Shown in pieces: positions 30,349 through 39,523 of a stretch of 64,000 nucleotides of DNA. The stretch comes from Okeania sp. KiyG1 (GTDB taxonomy: Bacteria > Cyanobacteriota > Cyanobacteriia > Cyanobacteriales > Microcoleaceae), in assembly GCF_014132355.1 (NCBI RefSeq), contig NZ_BLZO01000011.1, positions 99,315-163,314 of the forward strand, given 5' to 3'. The notes under the pieces were generated by a model. It made no database searches, had not been told where the DNA came from, and worked only from the letters and a program-made list of their open reading frames with translations. A program made the translations under genes and the position numbers. How positions within the stretch are numbered: the first letter of the stretch is position 1; the number at the start of each line of letters is the position of its first letter.

Positions 30349-31331
30349 TGAGTATGGAAACTTGCCCAAGCTAATTTAGCAGCTCCTACAATACCAGCAT
30401 GATTACCTAATTTAGCCGTTAATAATTTTAAGTCCAAACGAGAACTCAACAAAACTCGTCTCTCAATTTCTGCTTTAGCTACAGGCAAAAAAAGTTCTGC
30501 ACCAGCACTCACTCCCCCTCCAATAATTACAGCTTCTGGTGTCAAGATATAAATCAAACTTGCCAAACCTGCACCCAAAAGTCTGCCATAATATTCCCAG
30601 AATTCTAGGGCAAATTTGTCTCCAGTTTGAGCCAAGTTTGCTAATTCCAATGGTTCTTTACCAGTAGCTCGACGAATTGCCTGAACAGAAACATATTGTT
30701 CTAGAGACCCACTATTACCACTGTTACACTCTGGCCCATCAGGATTTAAAGTAATTAACCCTAACTCTCCCGCAGCCCCTAAATGACCTACAAACAATTG
30801 ACCATCTAAAATAATTGCTCCCCCCACACCAGTACCCAGGGTAAGCATAATCATATTTTTAAACGGACGACCCGCACCTAGCCAAGCTTCTCCTAAACCA
30901 GCACAATTAGCATCATTAGCGATAACTACTGGTAAACCAGTCTTTTCCTCCAAACACTCAGCCAAGGGAACATTTTGCCAATCTGTCAAATTAATTGCTA
31001 CTTTAGATATTCTACCTTGGGCATCAGTAGGGCCAGGTAGTCCAATACCAATAGCTTGAATAACTGCTGAGTTATCTGGTTGAGATTCAGCTACAGATAA
31101 ATCGGGTGGATTAACACTAGAATTGTTGAGTGAAGAACTATATCTTAAACCAGAGTTCGCGGAGCGCTGCAATAATAAAATCGCTTCTACTATCACATCA
31201 ATTACTGCTATTGGGGTTGCAGGTTGAGGAGTCGGCAAATTCAAAAATTGATGACAAACTCCATCTTTGTCAAAACGCCCCAGTTTAATTGCTGTCCCCC
31301 CTATATCAATACCTATTACCTGAATATTCAT
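30345..31331 (-). CDS. ROK-family sugar kinase, probable glucokinase
   Basis: A 328-residue protein. VIGIDIGGTAIKLGRFD is the phosphate-binding loop, GIGLPGPTDAQG follows, ANDANCAGLGEAWLGAG holds the catalytic Asp, and LGTGVGGAIILDGQL the second nucleotide loop. The zinc motif CxCGxxGCxE of most ROK proteins reads CNSGNSGSLE here: only the first Cys is kept, as I recall for cyanobacterial glucokinases. About 30 extra residues (SANSGLRYSSSLNNSSVNPP and on, ~57-90) interrupt the first lobe. The stop codon TAG is part of the family A inverted repeat, so the last residues (HTH) may be new. Confidence 0.88.
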   Translation of the reverse strand: MNIQVIGIDIGGTAIKLGRFDKDGVCHQFLNLPTPQPATPIAVIDVIVEAILLLQRSANSGLRYSSSLNNSSVNPPDLSVAESQPDNSAVIQAIGIGLPGPTDAQGRISKVAINLTDWQNVPLAECLEEKTGLPVVIANDANCAGLGEAWLGAGRPFKNMIMLTLGTGVGGAIILDGQLFVGHLGAAGELGLITLNPDGPECNSGNSGSLEQYVSVQAIRRATGKEPLELANLAQTGDKFALEFWEYYGRLLGAGLASLIYILTPEAVIIGGGVSAGAELFLPVAKAEIERRVLLSSRLDLKLLTAKLGNHAGIVGAAKLAWASFHTH

Positions 31332-31459
31332 GTTAGTTAGTCTGTGTTCTTGTATAATTTCCCCAGCAAAACAAGAAACTTCAGAAGGAAATTGGTAACA
31401 GTTATGCTTGTCTGCGAGCTTTCTCTAATCATCTCAGATTTAACGGGAGAGAACTTCAC

Positions 31460-31711
31460 TTAAAATCTTTCAACACTAGAATTAAATATAGGTTCAACCC
31501 GGATAGCAATTATAGCAGAGGGACGAACAACCATATATTCTCCTTGAATAGTCTTAATTGGTACATTTACAAACTCTGGAGAATCATGCTTTGGAACTAT
31601 AACACCACTGTACCAAGTTTGAAATTCTTTAAGAGTCAGAAAACGTACTTCTTCGCGAGCGCCACCTTCTAACAATAGGTGTATAGCAAATTCATCAGGA
31701 TTTCTAGGCAT
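31460..31711 (-). CDS. Conserved small protein, unknown function
   Basis: An 83-residue protein, MPRNPDEFAIHLLLEGGARE then EVRFLTLKEFQTWYSGVIVP, and a tail with GEYMVVRPSAIIAIRVEPIF. It has alternating beta character with one helix and no membrane segment or signal. It lies 128 bp upstream of the ROK kinase on the same strand. Family not recognised. A TTATCAG heptamer run lies directly upstream of its start. Confidence 0.65.
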   Translation of the reverse strand: MPRNPDEFAIHLLLEGGAREEVRFLTLKEFQTWYSGVIVPKHDSPEFVNVPIKTIQGEYMVVRPSAIIAIRVEPIFNSSVERF

Positions 31712-31716
31712 ATCTT

Positions 31717-31803
31717 TATCAGTTATCAGTTATCAGTTATCAGTTATCAGTTATTAGTTATTAGTTACCAATTATTAGTTATTAGTTATTAGTTACCAAT
31801 TAT
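31717..31803. repeat. TTATCAG / TTATTAG heptamer array
   Basis: About four TTATCAG units run into a dozen TTATTAG and TTACCAA variants. The array occupies the 5' leader of the 83-residue gene and ends before a partial family C end (TGCGTAAGTCCTG, 31824-31836). Confidence 0.75.
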
Positions 31804-32020
31804 TAGGTTCATATTTTCATATTTTGCGTAAGTCCTGCTCCTTTTAAAAGGAAAGGTCTGAGACCTTATTTCTTGGACAAAAGTTAAAAATATTAATTCC
31901 GACTTCTATCAAGCCAGACTAATTAATCATAATATAGGAAGATTATATTAATTAATTAAATTAACAATTAATCATTCCGCTCTATTAAACTGACCCAAAA
32001 CTGCCCAAATCTAAACTTAA

Positions 32021-33250
32021 CTAAACATAGGTAGTTTTGGCGTTAACTTCCTGTTTCAACGTGGCTTTAGTTTGGCAACTAAAGGGTTTGTCCACTCCGC
32101 AGGCCATCCCGGTAGAGCTTACCGTTTGACTTGGTAAAGTCGGAATAAATATTCCTTCAAACCATCGTTCTATATTCTTGCTGGCGTTTAAATCTCTGTC
32201 CTCGATGTGACCACAATCAGGGCAGATATAAACACGGTTTTTTAATGGCATCTTATGACGATGATTCCCACAATTAGAGCAGATCTGGGAACTTGGAAAC
32301 ATCGTATCTACTAGGATTAGTTGACTTGAGAATTTCTCAGTTTTATATTCTAATTGGCGTCTGAATTCATACATCCCACAATCGGCAATTGCGCCAGCTA
32401 ATCTGTGATTTTTCAGAAATGCCTTAACGTGCAAATCTTCTATCTTTATAATGCTGTGGTTTTTAGCAAGATAGGTAGTTAATTTATGGATAGCGTCTTT
32501 GCGAATGTTTGCGATCCGAGCGTGGATTTTTGCTAGTTTTGTCACCGCTTTTTTGCGATTATTAGAACCTTTCACTTTCTTGCTTACTTGACGTTGTAGG
32601 TGTTTTAAACGCTTACTCATGCGTCTATAAGTTTTTGGATTTTTAAACACCTTACCGTTAGAGCAAACGGCTAATTCCTTAATTCCAATATCGACACCAA
32701 CTGTAGGTCTTTGTCCTTCAATACTTGGTTTCTCAACTTCATATTTAATCGCTATAAACCATTTATCGGCAGTACGAGAAATCACACAATTATGTGTTGC
32801 TGTTACAGGTAATGGTTCGGCAAGACGCACCCAACCTATTGAAGGTAATTTAATTCGTTTACCATCATTTTTAATTTTTGGTGCAGCTTTGCTACCTGAT
32901 TCTAAGTAGAACGAGTCACATTGACCTTTCTTCTTGAATTTTGGTTGTTTAGCAATTTTCTTAAAGCATCTATCCCAAGCTGTTCGCAATTCCTTTAATG
33001 CTTGTTGTGGAACATTTTTATTAGTTTCATAGTACCAAGCATTCTCAGACTTGACCTCGGCAACCAATCTTTTATGAAGGTCAATAGCTGATGGTACTTT
33101 AATTGTTTTGTCAGTTTCCCGTTGCACTAAGACATCTTTAACTAAGGCATTAGCCCAGTTGTAAGCGTGCCTTGCCACACCAGATGCTTTGCGAAAGGCT
33201 GTAACTTGTTTATTGTTTGGTTTTAGTTCAACCTTAATACTTAAAAGCAT
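32021..33250 (-). CDS. tnpB: Intact TnpB (IS200/IS605-type RNA-guided nuclease)
   Basis: A 409-residue protein. RuvC acidic residues are all present: VGVDIGIKELAV (Asp, near 197), IIKIEDLHVKAF (Glu, near 281) and IEDRDLNASKNI (Asp, near 364). The zinc ribbon is CSNCG..CPDCG. The N-terminal helical region has QVTAFRKASGVARHAYNWAN. TnpB is a programmable nuclease guided by RNA from the element's right end, expected here just past the stop (about 31900-32060). No tnpA is nearby. It is the only full-length copy in this window. Confidence 0.93.
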   Translation of the reverse strand: MLLSIKVELKPNNKQVTAFRKASGVARHAYNWANALVKDVLVQRETDKTIKVPSAIDLHKRLVAEVKSENAWYYETNKNVPQQALKELRTAWDRCFKKIAKQPKFKKKGQCDSFYLESGSKAAPKIKNDGKRIKLPSIGWVRLAEPLPVTATHNCVISRTADKWFIAIKYEVEKPSIEGQRPTVGVDIGIKELAVCSNGKVFKNPKTYRRMSKRLKHLQRQVSKKVKGSNNRKKAVTKLAKIHARIANIRKDAIHKLTTYLAKNHSIIKIEDLHVKAFLKNHRLAGAIADCGMYEFRRQLEYKTEKFSSQLILVDTMFPSSQICSNCGNHRHKMPLKNRVYICPDCGHIEDRDLNASKNIERWFEGIFIPTLPSQTVSSTGMACGVDKPFSCQTKATLKQEVNAKTTYV

Positions 33251-33281
33251 TTGACTCGACCTTTCAAATGTGTAATACTCA

Positions 33282-33295
33282 TATCATATATGATA
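33282..33295. promoter_or_regulatory. Palindrome between divergent tnpB and RHH gene
   Basis: TATCATATATGATA is a perfect 14-bp palindrome, within an imperfect longer one (ATACTcATAT...GATAaGTAT). It lies 32 bp upstream of the tnpB ATG and 18 bp upstream of the likely start of the RHH gene, a position suiting a repressor site. Role is inferred. Confidence 0.5.
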
Positions 33296-33312
33296 AGTAT
33301 GGAATTGTAAAT

Positions 33313-33474
33313 ATGGCTGGAAAAAAGATTTACGGAGAGTCAAAGCGTAGGTTTACAATGACTTTGACTGAAACAGCGATTCAGTGGTTAGAAGAAAAAC
33401 AACATCAGTTAGGTGCCAATAGTTTAAGCGATGTAATTGAACGCATGGCGAGAGAAAAGGTGGACAAACAGTAA
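33313..33474 (+). CDS. Ribbon-helix-helix-like small protein beside tnpB
   Basis: A 53-residue protein from MAGKKIYGESKRRFTMTLTE, then a helix pair (TAIQWLEEKQHQLGANSLSD, VIERMAREKV). The strand KRRFTMTLT followed by two helices fits the ribbon-helix-helix DNA-binding fold. An earlier ATG at 33268 would add 15 residues but run through the palindrome at 33282, so the later start is preferred. It is divergent from tnpB with 62 bp between starts. It may regulate the element; this is inference. Confidence 0.65.
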   Translation: MAGKKIYGESKRRFTMTLTETAIQWLEEKQHQLGANSLSDVIERMAREKVDKQ

Positions 33475-33666
33475 TATTTGTCTAGTTATGGGTAGAAATT
33501 ATCAAACAGTTTCTCACCCTATTCTTTTTTCAGAGTATTTAAAACTTATCATTTAAATAAATGCCCAAATATAAAAATGGTCTGTATATCATAACACTAC
33601 AACTATACTCACCCTTAAAATACTGTGGATTAACCCTTTAATTGTCAAACAAATAAATATAAATCT

Positions 33667-36252
33667 ATGCCGCGTCGCCAAGATATACGCAAAATTCTAC
33701 TTGTTGGTTCTGGTCCAATTGTTATTGGCCAAGCTTGTGAATTTGATTATAGTGGTACACAAGCTTGTAAAGCTCTTAGAGAAGAAGGATTTGAGGTTGT
33801 ACTGGTCAACTCCAATCCAGCAACAATTATGACAGACCCAGAAATTGCTGAATGTACTTACATCGAACCCCTGACTCCTGAACTTGTAGAAAAAGTTATT
33901 GCCAAAGAACGACCAGATGCTCTCCTACCCACAATGGGGGGTCAGACAGCTCTAAATATAGCAGTATCCTTGGCCAAAAATGGTACTTTAGCTAAGTATG
34001 GTGTTGAGTTAATCGGGGCTAAACTACCAGCAATTGAAATGGCCGAAGACCGACTGCTATTCAAAGAAGCAATGGCTCGAATTGGCATCCCAGTTTGTCC
34101 ATCAGGTATTGCTAGTAGTTGGGCAGAGGCAAAGGCGATCGCTAACGAAATTGGCACTTATCCCCTAATTATTCGTCCTGCTTTCACACTGGGGGGGACA
34201 GGAGGAGGTATTGCTTACAATCAGGAAGAATACGAAGTAATGGCACAAGCAGGGATAGATGCTAGTCCAGTATCTCAAATCCTAGTGGAAAAATCGTTGA
34301 TTGGTTGGAAAGAATATGAATTGGAGGTAATGCGAGACTTAGTAGATAATGTAGTAATTATCTGTTCGATCGAAAACATTGACCCGATGGGTGTGCATAC
34401 AGGAGACTCCATTACTGTTGCTCCGGCGCAAACATTGACGGATAAAGAATATCAAAGACTGCGAGATGCTTCGATTAAAATTATCCGGGAAATAGGGGTA
34501 GAAACTGGGGGTTCTAATATTCAATTTGCTGTTAACCCGGTGAATGGAGATGTGATTGTGATTGAAATGAACCCTCGGGTGAGTCGCTCTTCTGCTTTGG
34601 CGTCAAAAGCTACTGGTTTTCCTATTGCTAAAATGGCAGCAAAATTAGCAGTGGGTTACACCTTGGATGAAATTCCTAATGATATTACTAAAAAGACACC
34701 AGCTAGTTTTGAACCGACTATTGATTATGTAGTCACGAAAATTCCTAGATTTGCTTTTGAGAAGTTTCCTGGTTCCCAAGCAGTGCTGACTACTCAAATG
34801 AAGTCGGTGGGAGAAGCAATGGCAATAGGTCGCACATTCCAGGAGTCGTTTCAGAAAGCGTTGCGCTCTCTAGAAACAGGTAGAGCTGGTTTTGGTGGCG
34901 ATCGCTGGGAAAAGTTGCCCAGTTTGGAACAAGTAAGAGCGGGGTTACGCACCCCTAACCCAGAAAGAATATTTACAGTACGTCATGCTTTATTGTTGGG
35001 AATGACAGTAGAGGAAGTCTATGAACTCACCGGAATTGATATTTGGTTTCTGGATAAGATGCGGGAGTTAACCGATACAGAAAAATTGATTAAGCTGACT
35101 CCGCTTAATGAGTTGACAAAAGAGCAGATATGGCATATAAAACGGCAGGGTTTTAGCGATCGCCAAATTGCTTATTGCAGTAAAACTACTGAGGATGAAG
35201 TTAGAAGTTATCGGTTGAGTTTGGGAGTTAAACCTGCTTATAAAACAGTGGATACTTGTGCAGCAGAATTTGAGGCGCTGACTCCTTACTATTATTCTAC
35301 TTATGAAGAAGAGTCAGAAGTTTTGCCTTCTGAAAAACGGAAAGTAATGATTCTGGGAGGGGGACCCAACCGCATCGGTCAGGGAATAGAATTTGATTAT
35401 TGTTGTTGTCATGCTAGTTATGCTCTGGGAGAGGATGGGTTTGAAACAATAATGGTTAACTCTAACCCAGAAACTGTTTCGACTGACTATGATACGAGCG
35501 ATCGCCTTTATTTTGAACCTTTAACTAAAGAAGACGTACTAAATATCATCGAAGCGGAAAACCCGGAAGGAATTATAGTTCAGTTTGGCGGTCAAACTCC
35601 TCTGAAATTAGCAGTTCCTCTCCAGAAGTATTTAGAGCAAACAGCAACCCCTTCCCAAACTAAAATCTGGGGTACTTCTCCAGACTCTATTGATACCGCA
35701 GAAGACCGAGAAAGGTTTGAGCACATTTTACGAGATTTAGATATTCGTCAAGCAGCAAACGGTCTCGCTCGTAGTTTTGAAGATGCGTTGGCAGTTGCAC
35801 AAAAAATAGGTTATCCAGTAGTGGTGCGACCTTCCTATGTTTTGGGAGGTAGAGCAATGGAAATTGTTTATTCTGACCAAGAGTTGGAACGTTATATGAA
35901 GTTTGCGGTACAGGTGGAACCAGAACATCCAATTTTGATTGACAAATTCTTGGAAAATGCCATTGAAGTAGATGTGGATGCTATTGCTGATGGTACGGGT
36001 CAGGTAGTTATCGGTGGGATAATGGAACATATTGAGGAAGCGGGTATTCACTCTGGAGACTCTGCTTGTTCTATTCCTTATCAAACTTTAGCTCCTGCTG
36101 CGGTGGAAACAATTCGCCAATGGACTGTTGCTCTGGCAAAAGCTTTGAATGTTATTGGGTTAATGAATATTCAGTTTGCGGTGCAAGGGGAAACAGTATA
36201 TATTTTAGAAGCTAACCCCCCGTGCATCACGGACAGTACCTTTTGTCTCTAA
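33667..36252 (+). CDS. carB: Carbamoyl-phosphate synthase large chain, N-terminal portion
   Basis: First 861 residues of CarB, which makes carbamoyl phosphate for pyrimidines and arginine. Both ATP-grasp halves are present: the first opens [20 protein letters not shown], the second [20 protein letters not shown]. The frame fails after VYILEANP: a run of six Cs stands where five would continue into [16 protein letters not shown]. The reading resumes in other frames to 36905. The first half has [12 protein letters not shown] and [20 protein letters not shown] as expected. The gene is otherwise normal and essential, so a sequencing or assembly error is the simplest explanation. Confidence 0.93.
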   Translation: MPRRQDIRKILLVGSGPIVIGQACEFDYSGTQACKALREEGFEVVLVNSNPATIMTDPEIAECTYIEPLTPELVEKVIAKERPDALLPTMGGQTALNIAVSLAKNGTLAKYGVELIGAKLPAIEMAEDRLLFKEAMARIGIPVCPSGIASSWAEAKAIANEIGTYPLIIRPAFTLGGTGGGIAYNQEEYEVMAQAGIDASPVSQILVEKSLIGWKEYELEVMRDLVDNVVIICSIENIDPMGVHTGDSITVAPAQTLTDKEYQRLRDASIKIIREIGVETGGSNIQFAVNPVNGDVIVIEMNPRVSRSSALASKATGFPIAKMAAKLAVGYTLDEIPNDITKKTPASFEPTIDYVVTKIPRFAFEKFPGSQAVLTTQMKSVGEAMAIGRTFQESFQKALRSLETGRAGFGGDRWEKLPSLEQVRAGLRTPNPERIFTVRHALLLGMTVEEVYELTGIDIWFLDKMRELTDTEKLIKLTPLNELTKEQIWHIKRQGFSDRQIAYCSKTTEDEVRSYRLSLGVKPAYKTVDTCAAEFEALTPYYYSTYEEESEVLPSEKRKVMILGGGPNRIGQGIEFDYCCCHASYALGEDGFETIMVNSNPETVSTDYDTSDRLYFEPLTKEDVLNIIEAENPEGIIVQFGGQTPLKLAVPLQKYLEQTATPSQTKIWGTSPDSIDTAEDRERFEHILRDLDIRQAANGLARSFEDALAVAQKIGYPVVVRPSYVLGGRAMEIVYSDQELERYMKFAVQVEPEHPILIDKFLENAIEVDVDAIADGTGQVVIGGIMEHIEEAGIHSGDSACSIPYQTLAPAAVETIRQWTVALAKALNVIGLMNIQFAVQGETVYILEANPPCITDSTFCL

Positions 36253-36356
36253 GGCAATAGGTGTACCCTTGGCAAAGATGGCATCGCGGGTGATGTCTGG
36301 AAAAAAAATTAGAGGAATTAGGTTTTGTAGAGGAACAAGTTCCCGGTCATGTTTCT

Positions 36357-36905
36357 GTGAAAGAGGCAGTGTTACCATTTGCTAAGTTTCCTGGTACAGA
36401 TACAATATTAGGACCGGAAATGCGCTCTACTGGGGAGGCGATGGGTATTGATGTTGACTTTGGTAAAGCGTTTGCAAAAGCGCAGTTATCCGCAGGGCAA
36501 AAATTACCTTTGGAGGGAACAGTGTTTGTGTCGATGAGCGATCGGCATAAGGAAGCAGTTGTGCCAGTGGTTAAGGATCTGATTGAGTTGGGTTTGAAAG
36601 TGATAGCTACTGAGGGAACTCGTAAGGTATTGTGTTTCCATGGTTTGGATGTGGGGTTGATGTTGAAGTTGCATGAAGGACGGCCAAATGTTTTGGATGG
36701 GGTTAAAAATGGAGAAATTCAGTTAATTATTACTACTCCTTCTGGGGAGGAAGCGCGTGCTGATGGGATTAAAATTCGGCGGAGTTCGTTAGATTATAAG
36801 GTGCCGTTAATTACGACTATTGCAGGTGCGAAAGCAACGGCGGCGGCGATTCGAGCGTTGAAGTCTGAAGTGTTGGAGGTGAAGGCGATGCAGGATTATT
36901 ATTAG
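36357..36905 (+). CDS. carB: Carbamoyl-phosphate synthase large chain, C-terminal portion
   Basis: Contains [20 protein letters not shown] and [16 protein letters not shown], then the allosteric MGS-like domain ([20 protein letters not shown] and on, to QDYY). ATG 36357 is internal, not a start: the coding continues back through [17 protein letters not shown] second extra base, an A in the A8 run at 36301-36308 (GGAAAAAAATTA expected), with the extra C at about 36215-36220 produces the break. Removing both gives a single CDS 33667-36905 of 1078 codons, the normal CarB length. Confidence 0.93.
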   Translation: MKEAVLPFAKFPGTDTILGPEMRSTGEAMGIDVDFGKAFAKAQLSAGQKLPLEGTVFVSMSDRHKEAVVPVVKDLIELGLKVIATEGTRKVLCFHGLDVGLMLKLHEGRPNVLDGVKNGEIQLIITTPSGEEARADGIKIRRSSLDYKVPLITTIAGAKATAAAIRALKSEVLEVKAMQDYY

Positions 36906-37458
36906 AGGAGGAGTCAGGAGTCATATAGAATCCGGTTGAATAGTTATTGTATAGTGGGGGAGTGGGGGAGTGCGGGAGTGCGGGAGTAGGGGAGTAGGGG
37001 AGATTATATAGAATCCGGTTGAATAGTTATTGTATAGTTGGGAGTAGGGGACCCACCCCTAACCCCTCCCTGGAGGGGAAGAGGGGAGTGGGGGAGTGGG
37101 GGAGTGGGGGAGATTAAATATTGAAGTAATTATAGAATTATCAACATATACTATATAACCGGATTCTATAGAAGCCATTTGGTATCCTTGCAAAGGTAGG
37201 GTTTTTAGGCCAAGAAGTGAGGATATTGATATTTAATTACTATAGATAGATATCTCCAACAATCAAAAATCGGCGTTGCTGAATTGAAGTATGAATGTGT
37301 GATTGTTTGGTTCTCGCCTTCGCCCCCGCGCATCCCCCATTCAACAAAAAGCGCAGCATCCTCTGGCTACCCCCGATCCTGCGGGGGACGGGAGGGGGAT
37401 TAATAAGGGGGGACTTTTATAGTTTTATTCCCCCCAATTTTGGGGGGCTAGGGGGGCT
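36906..37458. repeat. GGGGGAGT tandem repeats and palindrome-rich spacer
   Basis: GGGAGTGGGGGAGTGCGGGA and similar octamers at 36955-37000 and 37080-37115; the motif TATAGAATCCGGTTGAATAG at 36925 and 37007 and its inverse at 37150-37170; CCCCCAATTTTGGGGGGC near 37431-37450. No gene is supported in 36906-37915 (short frames here are repeat shadows). Confidence 0.65.
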
Positions 37459-37720
37459 TGCATCCCACATTCCGCACCACAAAATGTAGCATAAAAATAT
37501 AAGTCAAAAGTCAAAAGTCAAAAGTCATGCATTAAGAATAAAATTATACTGGTCAATCAGAATAAACAATTCAGTAAGTATTTATGCTTAATATTTAACT
37601 GAGAATTTGACTCTTGATAAAGGTAAATGAAGATAATTTATATAGTATAAATACCTAAGCCACCTAAGGATTTTATACTAATTTTCATGTTACAAATTGA
37701 AGTGCGGAATGTGGGTTGCA
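37459..37720 (+). repeat. Family E element with 19-bp inverted ends
   Basis: The left end TGCATCCCACATTCCGCAC is inverted at the right as GTGCGGAATGTGGGTTGCA (18 of 19 match). Inside are AAAAGTC repeats and the block TATTTATGCTTAATATTTAA that also occurs at 30210 and 58190. A related copy lies at about 58049-58348. Confidence 0.72.
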
Positions 37721-37915
37721 TCATACCCAGAATCAGCAACGCCCAAAAATCAAATCAATTATTGCACTGTGATTCATCAATTCTTTCCCCCTACTCCCTA
37801 CTCCCTACTCCCTATGCGTGGAGGAGATGCTTAATAGAACCCCTGAGTGGATCTATATCAGAATTAATTTATTTGATATGACAAACTATCTGATGAACCC
37901 GCCCCCGCCACTTCC

Positions 37916-39325
37916 TTAACGCTTAAGAGGTACAAAGTCATACCCATCGCCAATCTTCACAACTTCCACTAATTGAATATCACCATCATAGTCACCAGTG
38001 TCTGAAAATTTAACTGCTTTGAACGCTCCAGGTGTAGAAAACCCTGATGATAACTCCTCCCGAACACCTTCACGAGTTGGTTGAGCTTGATTGTCAATTG
38101 CTTTCACCAGAGCTTGAACTGCATCATACGCAGTAATTGTTCGCCAATTCACACTTGAAGTTCCCCAAAGTTTTTGAGAGCGTTTGGGAAAATCTGAACC
38201 TGTTTCATTTCCTTCAATATCCCATGCTATCGCTACAACCATTCCTACAGCACTATCTCGACCTTTCTCAAGAGTCTTTGCAGAGTAAACATCATCCCCA
38301 CCTAATACTGGTAAATTCCCTTTATTAGCCTGAACTATTTCCAGAGATCGATCTAAATAACCTGAACTGGGAGCTAGCATTAACACATTTGCTGAATCTT
38401 TTGCCCTATTCAGAACTTTAGTTGCTTTCCCACGCCAATCTTCAGGATTTTTTGACCATGTAGATAGATCGCAATCTGGGTCTTCTCTCAGAATAATATT
38501 CCTTCTCCCTAACTCAGAGGTAAATTCTTGACTTAGTGATTTACTGTAGTTGCTATCTGAGTTATAAAACACCACTGCTTTTACTGAGTTTAACTTAGTC
38601 TGAGCATATTTTGCTAATGCTTCTGCCGCTGCTCGATCGCTAGGTACGGTACGAAAAAAATAAGGGGTGTTATCTATGAGCTCAACAGAGGTACTAACAG
38701 GAGAAATAGATACAAGCTGATAATTTTGGTAAATCTCGGTTGTTGCTATGGAAGTGTCACTTGAGTAATGTCCAACTACTCCTAGTATTTCCTTTCTCTT
38801 TCCTAACTCTGTGGCAACTTCTTCTGCAATTTTTGTACCGTTATTAGGGTCATTATCATCATCATCAGCAATTGCTATTTTTAACATTCCTTCAGTACCC
38901 AATTTAGAAAAATTCCAATCATACTGAGCATGAGCAACTCCACGCAAAATTTCCAGAGAACCATTCAGATTACTACTTATTGGCATAGATACAGCAATAA
39001 CGTGGTAAGGTTTTTGATTTTTTTCAACTTCTAGGTTATTCAGAAAAATTCGTGCTTCTGGATCGTTAGGTTTTGATTCTAGGTAATTAGTTAAAGTTCT
39101 AAATGCGCGGTCGTAATTCCTATTAGCAATTGAATTAATTCCTCTTTCTCTTTCAGGTCTAACGTCTTCTGGATTTGCTAAGGATTTCTCTCCAAATGTA
39201 ATACGCTCTGAAATAGTGTCACCATTCAATTTAGGAGAATTTTCAGCACAAGAAATGACAATAAAGGCTATGATACTAAGAAGGAGTATTAGTCTTCGTA
39301 GTTTAACTAGTAATATCTTGTTCAT
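37916..39325 (-). CDS. Branched-chain-amino-acid-type periplasmic binding lipoprotein
   Basis: A 469-residue protein. A signal peptide (LRRLILLLSIIAFIVISC) ends in a lipobox, so it is probably lipid-anchored at Cys26. A short TPR-like stretch (NSIANRNYDRAFRTLTNYLE) precedes a type-1 periplasmic binding fold: HVIAVSMPIS, EILGVVGHYSSD, SISPVSTSVELIDNTPYFFR, AVVFYNSDSNYSKS and ITAYDAVQALVKAI. Homologues feed ABC transporters of amino acids or urea, but no transporter genes are beside it. It lies 198 bp downstream of a kinase gene on the same strand. It may act as an extracytoplasmic sensor. Confidence 0.85.
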   Translation of the reverse strand: MNKILLVKLRRLILLLSIIAFIVISCAENSPKLNGDTISERITFGEKSLANPEDVRPERERGINSIANRNYDRAFRTLTNYLESKPNDPEARIFLNNLEVEKNQKPYHVIAVSMPISSNLNGSLEILRGVAHAQYDWNFSKLGTEGMLKIAIADDDDNDPNNGTKIAEEVATELGKRKEILGVVGHYSSDTSIATTEIYQNYQLVSISPVSTSVELIDNTPYFFRTVPSDRAAAEALAKYAQTKLNSVKAVVFYNSDSNYSKSLSQEFTSELGRRNIILREDPDCDLSTWSKNPEDWRGKATKVLNRAKDSANVLMLAPSSGYLDRSLEIVQANKGNLPVLGGDDVYSAKTLEKGRDSAVGMVVAIAWDIEGNETGSDFPKRSQKLWGTSSVNWRTITAYDAVQALVKAIDNQAQPTREGVREELSSGFSTPGAFKAVKFSDTGDYDGDIQLVEVVKIGDGYDFVPLKR

Positions 39326-39369
39326 AAATCAAAATAATAAAAATTGGCGTTGGTAAATTAGTGCATGAT

Positions 39370-39523
39370 ATTAATCTTAATTACTTAGGAGTTAACCCAC
39401 CCCTCGCCCCTCCCCTCCTAACCCACCCCTAACCCCGACCGTGGAGGGGAGGGGAAGAAAGAAGAAGAAAGAAGAATATATGTATAAAAAAAGAACTGAA
39501 AAAAGTCTTTAAACCTCCTTTTG
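39370..39523. repeat. CCCACCCCTAACCCC unit between lipoprotein and kinase genes
   Basis: GGAGTTAACCCACCCCTCGC and CCCACCCCTAACCCCGACCG followed by AGAAGAAAGAAGAA. The same GGGTTAGGGGTGGG unit occurs at 8910, 16735, 17000, 18420, 29940, 37040, 44555 and 60355. Confidence 0.6.

Noticed and set aside
35687-36084. Two minus-strand frames opposite carB
   Set aside because: Shadows of a conserved ATP-grasp coding region.
37295-37489. 64-codon frame with Pro/Gly-rich product
   Set aside because: Built of CCCCCxxGGGGG palindromes and the left end of a family E element.
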